Shown here: positions 12,494 to 22,515 of the stretch, one piece after another | Numbering within the stretch: the first letter of the stretch is position 1 | Layout: each line of letters begins with the position of its first letter | Assembly: GCA_024449915.1 (NCBI GenBank) | Contig: JAMZAV010000313.1 | Location: 1 to 64,000 of the forward strand | Length of the DNA: 64,000 bases | DNA from: Sweltsa coloradensis | Lineage: Eukaryota; Arthropoda; Insecta; Plecoptera; Chloroperlidae | Reading direction: 5' to 3' | Translations under genes and position numbers: made by a program | Notes under the pieces: generated by a model | What the model was told of the DNA's origin: nothing | Database searches by the model: none | The model's input: the letters and a program-made list of their open reading frames with translations, nothing else

Positions 12494-12948
12494 TGCCTTT
12501 CGCTATCGAGGAGCGCTCGGGCACTATCACCGTGGTCGACGACATCGCCAAGTTCGAGCCGACCGCGTACAAGTTCGAGGCTGTGGTGACGGACGGCGTC
12601 GACTCCAACCTGGTGACCAACGTGACGATCCACGTGGTGGACCCGGACCACGACAAGGTGCCGGGCCGCGGGATGGTGGAGTTCCGGGTGCGCGAGAACC
12701 TGTCGGGCGCGCTCGTGGGCCAGCTGGCGGCGGACGCGGGAAACTCGTCCGGGACAGACCCCGCCAGGTGGAAGTCCATGAAGTTCACCATAGCCAATCA
12801 GCAGGACGTGATGGACAGGTTTGCGGTGTCGCAAGACGGGACGATCTACACGCAGAAGGGGCTGGACAGGGAACAGCAGGACCTCTACAGGATCACCGTG
12901 GTCACCGAGAACAGCCGAGGGGTCAGCAAGGGAGCAGGAGTATTCCAG
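12494..12948 (+). CDS. Cadherin gene exon (end of one EC repeat and most of the next)
   Basis: The acceptor is atttcttccag at 12493 and the donor is attccag|gtagaa at 12948/12949. The exon enters in phase 1 and exits in phase 0. It encodes VPFAIEERSGTITVVDD, then an EC strand pair ending in DGVDSNLVTNVTIHVVDPD. A divergent linker (DPDHDKVP) follows, then a repeat with GTIYTQKGLDREQQDLYRIT. LDRE is the Ca2+-binding motif. The linker lacks the usual DxNDN, so Ca2+ binding at this junction may be reduced and the extracellular rod more flexible there; that is inference. The frame joins to VNVLVEDENDN in the next exon. Confidence 0.92.
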
Positions 12949-14588
12949 GTAGAAATGTCAAATGATTATCGATTATCGATCATATGTTTTGAAAGTGATT
13001 AGTACTTTCATGACTCATTGAACAAATTGCGAGTTGCGACAATCATTAAAAAACTCAGACTTCAAATTGACTTTTGGAATTTACTTCATAAGAACATTTA
13101 TAGGAACGAACACTAAACTACCAATTGATGCGTAATCTATGGATCAAAACAATAATTTTAAAATCGATTTTTTTCTATTAGATATCGGCTTGTCAGGCCT
13201 CGATGTCGATCTAGTACAATAACAGTTTGGCGTCACTAATTCGAAGAAACAACAATGTTGACCCATATATAAATTATGACAACGGAGTTGTGAACATCTA
13301 ACCATGGAGTACGCCAGTACTATTTATAACTCCATGATCTAACCTTCGTCTATTGTTTTATTGCACTTGATAACATACATATTTGCGTTAAAAGTGCAAC
13401 ACGAGTAGAAAGGTGATGAAGAGGGGGAGATATTATAATCATCTCCAGCTGGCTTATTCGAGAATCAAAACAGAGAAGAGAGTTCTCGAACATGTGCACA
13501 TGAAATACTCATTATATTTGTCACTTCTGTACTGTGTCCACTCATGCAATAAGCATATTATTATTGTATAGACTTATTTTAAGTATAATATTGTCGCCGA
13601 CTGAATACCAGCTCTGCCTTACATTTTATCATTCTTTGTGGTCATTAATTTTTCTAGGCATTCGATTATTTAGTAAGTTTTTCTTGAGACACCTCATGCC
13701 AGGGACATTTTTCCGTGCCTCTTAAAAAATGTTTAGTTAAGGCCATTCCAGACGCTAAAATTGACTTCATTGAAGAGTTGCTTTTTGTAACTAATTATTG
13801 AAATAACATGTATTAGGCTATAAAAAAATGAAAAAAATATTGTCCCTATTTTCGGGGCGTACCGGCTGTTTAATTTGCATATTGCGCCTAATTGCCCTAT
13901 CAAGTCCAATTTCAAAACGGCTTTTCAGATTATCTTCATTTTTTAAAATTAATTTTGTCATCTCTTTGTTCATATGGTGAACAAGTTTCGTAAGGTTTTG
14001 CGAAAGGGATTACAAGTTAAAAAATTTTTTTATCTGCCCCAGAAAATTTGCCCCAACACTCAACTCAATGAGTTAAATAAAAAAATTCATAACTTGTATT
14101 CCTTCCGCAAAACCTTACGAAACTTGTTCACTATATGAACAAAGAGATGACGAAATTAATAAAAAAAAAATGAAGATAATCTGAAAAAGCCGTTTGAAAT
14201 TGGACTTGATAGCGCAATAAGGCGCAATATGCAAATTAAAACGCCGGTACGCCCCAAAAATAGCGACAATATTTTTTATTTTTTATTTTTCATAGTCTAA
14301 TACATGTTATTTCAATAATAAGTTACAAAAAGCAACTCTTTAATGAAGTCAATTTTAGCGTCTGGAATGGCCGTTTAGTTAGTAGGTAGTAAGTATCAAA
14401 TCTACGACCTCTCAAATCAAAGTCTCGGGAGTAACACATTTTTTTCTGTCGCACAATTTGTTTATATGGTGAACACATGGTCAGTTTGCACAGTTTCAAA
14501 ATAATCATTAAGTAGAAACAAATGCAATTTATTGAAGAAGTAAAGATTGAATTTGTTTATTCTGACGTCACGTGACTTGTTGTTGTAG
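12949..14588 (+). other. Cadherin intron (1.6 kb, phase 0)
   Basis: AT-rich intron from gtagaa to gttgtag. It contains the foldback element at 13741-14372 and nothing coding. Confidence 0.8.
13741..14372. mobile_element. Foldback MITE with 9-bp target duplication (Mutator-like?)
   Basis: The left arm starts GGCCATTCCAGACGC at 13741 and the right arm ends with its reverse complement at 14372. The two arms, each about 290 bp, match along most of their length around a short centre near 14056. The flanks carry a direct repeat GTTTAGTTA at 13731-13739 and 14373-14381. Long inverted repeats with an 8-10 bp target duplication are typical of Mutator-like elements, so I infer a non-autonomous MULE. 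There is no coding sequence. Confidence 0.75.
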
Positions 14589-17032
14589 GTGAACGTGTTG
14601 GTGGAGGACGAGAACGACAACCCCCCCGTGTTCGACCACCCCTCCTACGAGGGTCTGATCAAAGAGAACTCCCTCGCCGGCGCCGAAGTCACCCTCAACC
14701 ACCTGATCCACGCGACCGACGCCGACTTGGGGGCCAACTCTCAGTTCAAGTTCACGCTCCACGGCGAGGGTAGCGAGCTTTTCTCCATCGACCAGACATC
14801 GGGGAAAGTTTTCTTCAAGAAAGACACTTTGTCGGCGCTGGACAGGGAGGAGAAGCCGTCTTACATGTTGCGCGTGGTGGCGCGCGACCGCGGCAATCTC
14901 AGCTCCGAGGTGAAGCTGACGATAACCGTCGAGGATGTCAACGACAACGCGCCGAGCTTCCTTCAGATGGTCATACTGAACGACGAGGACGTCGAGGTAG
15001 CCGAAGATGTCGAGGATCAGACGCAGGCGGGCTCGGGGGCCAACTCCCGTATTGACCGATACACTCCACCGTTAGTCATGATATCCGAAAACACCGCTGT
15101 GGGCACATCCATCTTACGTCTGCTCGCCACCGATATGGATGCCGGCCTCAACGCGGTCGTGGCGTACAAAATAACGTCGGAAAGTTACGTACCTGTCAAG
15201 ATAAAAACCTCTTTTAAACAATTCCCGAAGAATTTCTTTATGATACACCCAAACACCGGGGAAATCACCGTGGCAAAAACTTTGCCCCCCGAGACCGAGT
15301 TTCGCTTGAATGTTACTGTAACAGATGGCGGGGAACTGACAGACGTTGTAACCGTGAGGATATTCGTCAAGGATATAAACGATCACGCCCCACTGTTCAA
15401 GAAAACTTGGTACAACTTTGATCTCCCAGAAGGAACCTACTCCGATTTAGTGTTGGGCACCATTGAGGCGTCTGACGACGATAACGGGATTAACGCAAAT
15501 GTGTCGTATTCATTACTGACCGTGGGGAATCAGGGCTCTGTCGAAGACCTACCCTTTACGATATCGAAGTACGAGGGCGTTTTGAAAGTCACGGGGGTGA
15601 TCGACAGAGAGAGCAAGGACGGTTACGCTTTCCGCGTCATCGCGATGGACCACGGAACAACGAATCAACACCGTACGACCGTCGATGTTGAGGTTCGCGT
15701 CTTGGACGAAAACGACAACGCGCCTGCGTTCTACGGCTATGATCGTCTGATGAAGGTCGTCTCGAAACCAGACGCGAGCCGTGAACAAGAAGATTCGTCC
15801 TTTTTGATGCCCGTTTACTACACATCCGTGTCGAGAACGTGCCAGCCGGAACTACAGTGAGTCAAGTTTATGCGAACGATTCCGATTTCACCGGCAATGG
15901 TAATGGCCTCATCATCTACGACATTTCTCGAAGTCAAGGGAGGGACGACTCTTTCACGGTCGACTCCAAGGAAGGCTTTGTTACGACTATTGGGAAACTG
16001 GACTTTGAATCTCAATCGGTTTACAATGTTACGATCGTTGCCTCAGATTTGGGAAACCCAAGTTTAAGCTCAACAGCTGTTCTAGTTGTGAATGTGATCG
16101 ATGTCGCTGAAGAGGCGTCGGAAATCGAACGGCCGGTATTTGCTCATCGTTACTTCGAGGTGGAAGTGGAGGAGAACGTGGCTGTTCCCTTCGTGTTGCT
16201 CACCCTGAACGTCACCGAGTCTTATCAGAAACACACCCTGAAGTACAGCATCGTGCAGTCGCAGTTCAGCAACGCGTTCAAGATAGACACTCGGAACGGG
16301 AACCATCTTCCTCGTCAAGAGCCCTGATCGGGAGACGAAGAACAAGTACGAGTTCAAAGTCAAGGTCGAGAAGATGAAGCGAGGTCGGGGTGTCGCCATG
16401 ATCTACCCTCTACCCAGCGAGAAGCTGGTGGACGTAGCCTCGAACGAGGTCAAGATCATCGTGAGGATCAAGGATGTCAACGACAACCCCCCGCAGTTCA
16501 CCGTACAAGGCCGTCCCATCATCGCGGCCATACCGACCACCGCCAGCTATGGCTACGAGATCGTGCGCCTCCAGGCCATGGACCCCGACGAGGGAGTCAA
16601 CGCGGACATACGGTACCAGATCCTGGAACAATACGAGGAGGAGTCCCAGAAGTTCTCTGTGGACTCGATGACGGGACAGGTGCGATCCATAGTGAACTTC
16701 GCGAGGGAAGCGGACAAAGTCTACGGGTTCGACGTGAAGGCCACTGACAGACGAGGGGCGGACGACGGGAGGTCCGCCATCGCTAACATCGTCGTGTACG
16801 TCCTCGACGAGCACAAGCAGCTGGTGATGCTCGTCGACTCCAAGCCGATGGTCGTCGAGAGGAACATGGCGAACATAACGGCCACGTTGCAAAACGTCAC
16901 CGGATTGGACGTGCGCGTACGAAAACTTGAACCCCATCAAGAGAATGAGTTAGAACAAGGAGGGACCGACATGTATCTTTACGCCGTCGACCAACATATG
17001 AACACCATCATCGACATGGGGAAATTTCAACA
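14589..17032 (+). CDS. Cadherin gene, large exon: about six EC repeats and membrane-adjacent domain
   Basis: The acceptor is gttgttgtag at 14588 and the donor is ttcaaca|gtaagt at 17032/17033, leaving phase 2. Ca2+ linkers in order are DENDNPPVF, DVNDNAPSF, DINDHAPLF, DENDNAPAF, a divergent VAEEASEIERPVF junction and DVNDNPPQF. One repeat begins with an acidic insert (NDEDVEVAEDVED). After the last EC repeat comes VLDEHKQLVMLVDSKPM, an asparagine-rich stretch (NITATLQNVTGLDVRV) and GGTDMYLYAVDQHMN. This resembles the membrane-adjacent ferredoxin-like domain of CDH23/PCDH15-class cadherins. The frame breaks near 15817-15824 (two extra bases) and near 16303 (one extra base). The two shifts sum to three and restore the frame. 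The exon is otherwise intact. Confidence 0.9.
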
Positions 17033-18974
17033 GTAAGTACAGACGCCCAATCATTTACTTCTAGCATTATATTGCATCAAGATGTATCTAGGTCTTACTT
17101 AAACATGAGAATGAGATGATTTTCGGAGTCCATTGATATTATGGAGATGTGTAAGTATAAATAAACCTTCTCCGTACTTTGAAATGCATGATAGGAATCG
17201 GTGTTTTGGGTCTTTTATCACGAGATTTTGAGGGAGATTTTTAATCAACAACTAACGTTAAAGTCATATTTCCAATAATATATGCCACGAGGCTTATATG
17301 ACAATAGGGGCACGTGGAATGAAAATATTGAGCAACAAAGGGTTTTTAATAATGTGAAAGCGTATGTTCTTGAGCGCAAACCATCCCAAAGTAAATTTTT
17401 TAAATGTTTTTACAACTGCTGCCAACCTTTCCTCGCACATTGATTATACGACAGAGAGGGATGTACTTCATTAGTGGAGCACAAACCTGTGGTACCGAGG
17501 CTTCGATTGTACTCGCTGCACCTAGGGAAACTGAACTACAGACGTGTAATATCGTGCCGGGTTAAACATGGATTTATCATTTATGAGATAATTTTAAAAG
17601 TTTACCGTGATAAAAAGTCAATCCGAGTGCATGAAAACATCCAATAGTATATTTGCTTAGCAAATAACATCGAATTATTTAACAATTTAGTATATTAAAC
17701 TTCACATTATTGTTGAGCCATCACGATTCACATTTCTTTTGCTAGGATAAATATTGAAATATTTAAACCAATCTTAATCTGGGAAACTTCCCTAGAGTTA
17801 CTACTAACGTTGCGTATGTAAAGGCTGACGGTAACAGTGCGTATGATGATCAGAATTTAAACTTTAAACTATACAAATCATGGCTGTCAGCAGGTAGAAC
17901 GACCTAACGCCTGCCTGAACATTTTTCAATGTGTCTTTTACAATACTGTTTGTTTGTTAAGCGACGATATTGATTACGACTTCATTAACACTTTGATCAC
18001 CAGATCGACAAACCCAGCAAGATATTCTGTATCTAGGGCAATCGTACTTGTGCATGGTTATTTTTACTTTTCTTGTTGGTTTGACGGTAATGACCAACTG
18101 CATGTTTCTGATGAGGGGACAAATTTAACATCCAATAAACAACGACGATTTTGTCATATTTGATAAATGGGCTGTGAGCTTTGAAATATGGAGCTGGTTT
18201 ACATTGTTAGCGGTCAATTGGCTTCTTGTTTGATGATTTCTGTAATCCAGTTTCACTACTTGGCAATTATGTCATGTAATGTTTAAATCACTTCTGAGTC
18301 GCTACCAGTCACTATTATCCCACTAACAACCTTCTATCCTGTTTCAACAAATATTTTGTATACCTAGTTTTAACACCATTTCATTCCGAATACTACTTCT
18401 ACTTTACTCAGCCAACCACTGTGCCCACCCTCGTTGGTTCTTACTTTCAAACTTTTCCACATAGTAGTCGTTTTATTAGTAAGTTCACATGCATTTACAT
18501 CGTAAATCACAACTAAAGAACATATTATTTATTATTTATTTGAGTTTCTTTCTTCTACTCCTATAGACAGGTTACATGTAATACATCACTCCTACTTGAT
18601 GACAATTCATATATAATAAGAATTGTTATTCAATCAAGTAGATTAGTTATTTTTTACTATTAGCAAATTGTCATTTCTATTTCAACGTTTTCTTTTCCAC
18701 AATACCAGTTGAATTAGTTCTCACAGTACGAACCAAATTCTTGTTGAGATAATAAGACGCAATCTAGAGTATTATCACTTTTCCGACACTCAAATACTTC
18801 AAAGTCCACGTTGTCCTACGTGCTCAACAAAAATCCTCGGGGTCATTAAGTGGACATTGATTTGAATATAGCTTCCATTGTTCTCGTCTTGAAAGAATTC
18901 CTGTCTACTTTTATACGTAATAATTACCTTCTCATCGCGATCACCCTCGCTGCATCAACGCCTGTGTGTTTCAG
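17033..18974 (+). other. Cadherin intron (1.9 kb, phase 2)
   Basis: AT-rich intron from gtaagt to gtgtttcag. I see no gene, RNA or bounded element. Confidence 0.75.
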
Positions 18975-19190
18975 TATAATGATATCCAAGCAGAGCGACA
19001 TCAAGCGTCGCCTCAAGCCATACAAGGTGGTGGGCATCGCGAGCGGGCTGCCCACCGCGGTGAAGCCTCGGACCCAGCGCTACTTGCTCTCCTCACTGGA
19101 GGTCGGCGTCGTCGTCCTCGGCTGCGTCGTCTTCGTCGGAGCGCTCGCGGCCGCCATCTGCGTCGGGTGTGTGCGCAGGGGCAAGAAGAG
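18975..19190 (+). CDS. Cadherin gene exon: juxtamembrane stalk and transmembrane helix
   Basis: Joined in phase 2 after GKFQ, it reads IMISKQSDIKRRLKPYKVVG, then a Pro/Arg-containing stalk, then a hydrophobic segment of about 26 residues (roughly 19096-19173, starting LEVGVVVLGCVVF). Basic residues follow (VRRGKKR), the usual stop-transfer signal. This gives one membrane pass with the EC repeats outside and the C-terminus in the cytoplasm. The acceptor is gtgtttcag at 18974 and the donor is aagaag|ag then gtacgt at 19190/19191. The GC content rises sharply against the flanking introns. Confidence 0.9.
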
Positions 19191-19813
19191 GTACGTCTCA
19201 CTTTTAAATATCAGTTGTCATAGCCACTAGGGTATATAAACAACAGTACTCGCATCTGAGACAAAATACGTTTTTCATGTCTAACAAAGCGCTAACATTT
19301 ACAACATTTTTAACGTGTTTCATGGTAGAAAAAATAAAATACCCATTTCACAAATATATTCCAAAGATTAAAAGGATTTAAAAAAATTGATGTTTTTGCC
19401 AGAGAGATGTTTAATTTTGAAATGAGTAGGTATAACTTTTGTGTCAGTTTAAAAAAGTTGTGAAATAGCTGCAACATTTTGGTTACCAGTTCCCAATTCT
19501 TCCTGCAAAAGCTGTAAGTATCTGATGGTACGACTCGTAACATTGTGTTCAAGGAATTATGTATAGGCTACACAAACATTGTATAGACGTGCGTTATCAT
19601 TTGTTGGTTAGCGTGAAAAGTTTGCAAAAATTAATGATATTCTACACATTAAATAGATTTTTTGCAGTTTTTTCTCCTTTTAGAAAACTTCTTATTGCAA
19701 TCCTTTATTTCTACTTCGTTGACATTATTTTCAGAGGTTTGTGACGCCACTCGGGAATTAAAAAAACATTGACACCACAGATTGGTAATATCACAAACAC
19801 ATGCTTGTTCCAG
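19191..19813 (+). other. Cadherin intron (0.6 kb, phase 2)
   Basis: Short AT-rich intron from gtacgt to cttgttccag. Nothing else is seen in it. Confidence 0.8.
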
Positions 19814-20129
19814 AACGAAACGCCGCACTAACGACTACCCCTCCCAGATGGGGTTCACTATCGCCGCGCCCAAGGCCAACATGTACCCCTACATGGAGCA
19901 CTACGGGGACATGACGGAGTCCTACGAGGACGAGGCGTCTCAGTACAAGCCTGTGCGGGGGGTGAAACATGACCCTAACTGCACGAGGCACCACGCGAGG
20001 GTGGCGGGCAGGCGACGCCTCGAGACCACCTCCGTCCACTCCAGTAGCAAGGACTCGGGCATCGCGGAGAGGACGCGCTGCGTGTGCGGTCACTCCACCA
20101 GCCTGTCCTCGGGTAACAGCTCAAAGTAA
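19814..20129 (+). CDS. Cadherin gene exon: cytoplasmic tail, ending in stop or spliced on
   Basis: The acceptor is cttgttccag at 19813. The tail reads TKRRTNDYPSQMGFTIAAPK, then ANMYPYMEHYGDMTESYEDE, a His/Arg-rich stretch, and TSVHSSSKDSGIAERTRCVC before GHSTSLSSGNSS. It is rich in Ser, Arg and Tyr and has no catenin-binding motif that I recognise, as expected for non-classical cadherins. The frame ends in TAA at 20127-20129. The same bases form a good donor (tcaaa|gtaaga at 20125/20126), so the stop may exist only when the intron is retained. If spliced, the tail continues at 22272 with NGSFEDSLKS. Confidence 0.88.
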
Positions 20130-20237
20130 GACCCTCCCCAAACCAAAAATTTAATTATTCGATGACCGACCAACCTTCGTAATCTTATTTCTGTCACCAA
20201 CATAACATACATATTTTTTATTCGAATTCCATTAGGG

Positions 20238-20785
20238 CTCACGGTCAAAAGAGCACGGCAACAAGCGCGCCGTCCAATAGAACGCGACAATAAGAGCGAC
20301 ATACCAATAAGGTCGACAGGTTTAATAGTCCGACTGGTCAATAAGAGTGACTCCAAAAAGAGCGAATGGCCAAAAATAGCGACTGGTCAATATGAGCGAC
20401 ACAAAAAGAGCGAGCGGCCAATAAGAGCGACAGGCCAATAAGAGCGCCAGGTCAAAATGATCGAATATGCCCAAAAGGAAAACAAGAGCGACTTTTTAAA
20501 GGAATAGCCTAAAATATATTATCTATTATTATTATTGTCAATTTTGCGAAGTTCACTCTTAATAGTGAGTCGTTCTTTTTGGCATGTCTTTTTTTGTACC
20601 TGTTGCTCTTATTGGCCTGTCGCTCTTTTTGGTCTGTCGCTCTTATTGGTACGTCGATCTTATTTGCGTGTCGCTCTTATTGGTCTGTCGCTCTTATGTC
20701 CCTTTCGCTCTTATGGGCGTCGCTCTTATTACCGCGCTCTTCTTAATTTCGACCTTATTGCGGCGCTCTTATAGGCGGTTACCTT
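20238..20785. mobile_element. Foldback element with arms of short tandem repeats
   Basis: From about 20238 to 20500 there is a run of 14-18 bp units of the type GAGCGACAGGCCAATAA. From about 20552 to 20785 the same unit appears as its reverse complement (TTATTGGCCTGTCGCTC type). The arms are separated by about 50 bp of AT-rich sequence. Inverted arms made of short direct repeats are the hallmark of Foldback (FB)-like transposons of Drosophila, so I infer a similar element; I cannot define its ends or target duplication. It lies just after the cadherin TAA, inside the putative last intron or 3' UTR. Confidence 0.65.
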
Positions 20786-21980
20786 ACGTAGTCTTTGTGT
20801 TTTGTTTTGTGCTGTTTTATTTTGGATTCTATAAAACTATGGAAATAATTAATATACAATTTATTTTCAGGTTTATCATCCATTCTATGAACTAAAAGAA
20901 TGGCTATGTCTTAAAATTGAAATGGCGTGATTTGAATGTCTTTCTCTCTGAACTCCTCGGTTTACTACTTGATAACCATATTTTTATCAATCATAATTTT
21001 GAAATACACTTTTTTTTATAGGTTAACGTATTACCACTGTTGTGCATTCACTACATTGATCGTTCTAAAGCTGTATGTTACACATTGAACTACTCACCTT
21101 TCTCCCTGTAATGTGTTTCCAATAAGACAATATTGCCGGTATTGGCTCTCGAACAAATTGGCAGCGAAACGACGAGTTCATCTCAAATAACTGTTGCTAC
21201 ATGTTTGAACTCAGTGGCATGTGTAAAACTCTCTCTCTGTCTCTTTCTTATCTTCAATTTTTTTTAAAATATCCAGTATTACAATATTCAACAACAGAAC
21301 ATCTTTCGCATATATCCTAAAAGAATGATCGCATTATAGATGTTTTCACTTTGGTCAGACAATTCAATCTGGATGGAAATTTATCGCTATTTAGCGGCAG
21401 AATACTTATAACATCTGAAGTTTGAAGTGCTACTATGGAAATAAGATTGTAAGGAACAACTTACAGCACATTGCTTACCCTATTACACGAGAATTAGCAT
21501 TTAATAAGTACTATTTGATTAATTCCAAACTTATGTTGCAAATAATATTACCTATCCAATCCATACATTAAATTAAACCAGTTTGTCTTTATGTATACTC
21601 TTCCAGATAATTTATAATCGTGGTATAGCGTAATATCAAATCTTGTTCTAACATTATCAATTTCCAGATTGTTTAGTAGTTAAGTATAATATCTACAGTC
21701 TTAGATGTAAGTGTATTTTTTGTTTCCTTTTACATATGAAACATACTATTATTTGGTTAAACTCATCTTATTTGCTCTCTTATCTTGCCTTAAGTATACA
21801 TTCTGCTAGCATTAAGGGTTGCAATAATTTAATGACATACTAGAACTAAAAAACATTAACCCAATTATTTACCAAATAGGTCGTGGAAAATGTTCTTTGT
21901 TGAAGATTTAAGAAATGTTTACCAACTCGACTTAGCTTGAACTTGAATACACATCATTATAAAGTTCATAGTCGTAATCC

Positions 21981-22235
21981 TTTCGTTACCTCAATTGAAA
22001 GATTTCAAGGACTCTTTTGTCCCGTCTGCATGGTAAACGCTTGTTATCAGTCTCCTTACCCTGCCTCACTCCTTCAACATAGAAGTATATCACATATTTT
22101 CCCAAAGCTTGTAAAACCAGAACCACCATCTAACTTGATTATACTCGCAGGTAAATGTTACTTTGTAATATTATTTACTTCCTCAACTGAAGTTTCGAGG
22201 ACTCTTCAGTCCCTTCACAGAAGAAGCACTGGCTT
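21981..22235 (+). repeat. Two decayed copies of the last exon's 5' edge
   Basis: Around 21983-22030 and 22174-22235 there are sequences resembling 22257-22318. Shared words are ttacttcctcaactgaagtt, cgaggactc and gtcccttcacagaag. The nearer copy aligns across about 60 bp, including the intron pyrimidine tract; the farther one across about 45 bp. Neither stays open for long. They are either remnants of a tandem duplication of the exon edge, or copies of a small repeat from which the exon arose. Confidence 0.55.
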
Positions 22236-22271
22236 CCTCATGTGACATGTATACCTTCTTTACTTCCTCAG

Positions 22272-22515
22272 CGGGAGTTTCGAGGACTCTCTCAAGTCCC
22301 TTCAGCAGAGGGAAGCGCTAGGCCTCCACCCCTCACACTTAGCGCGGCGGGCGAAGCTTCCTCCGTCGCGACGACGCCAGCGGCAGCACCAGTCCAACGA
22401 CGGGTGTCCTCCCGTCGGCCTCCCCGTCCTCGTGGCTTCGTCGGCCACCGCTATTAACCGACGACCGAGTCAGAGGATCATGGTATGTCCCATGCCCAGC
22501 AGTATTCTCAACTAA
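22272..22515 (+). CDS. Candidate last cadherin exon
   Basis: The acceptor is tttacttcctcag at 22271. Spliced from 20125 in phase 2, it reads NGSFEDSLKSLQQREALGLH, then a basic stretch (ARRAKLPPSRRRQRQHQSND), a hydrophobic Pro/Val stretch, and ends MVCPMPSSILN at TAA 22513-22515. The join gives SSGNSSNGSFEDSLKS, a natural continuation of the Ser-rich tail, and the segment is GC-rich against an AT-rich background, like the other exons. Against it, the exon edge belongs to a small local duplication and its second half has odd composition. A further donor (atcatg|gtatgt near 22482) could splice out the last residues. No clear PDZ ligand is seen. Confidence 0.55.

Noticed and set aside
20238..20785. 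CRISPR-like array of short repeats
   Set aside because: Units are contiguous without unique spacers, occur in opposite orientation in two arms, and lie in an intron-bearing eukaryotic locus.
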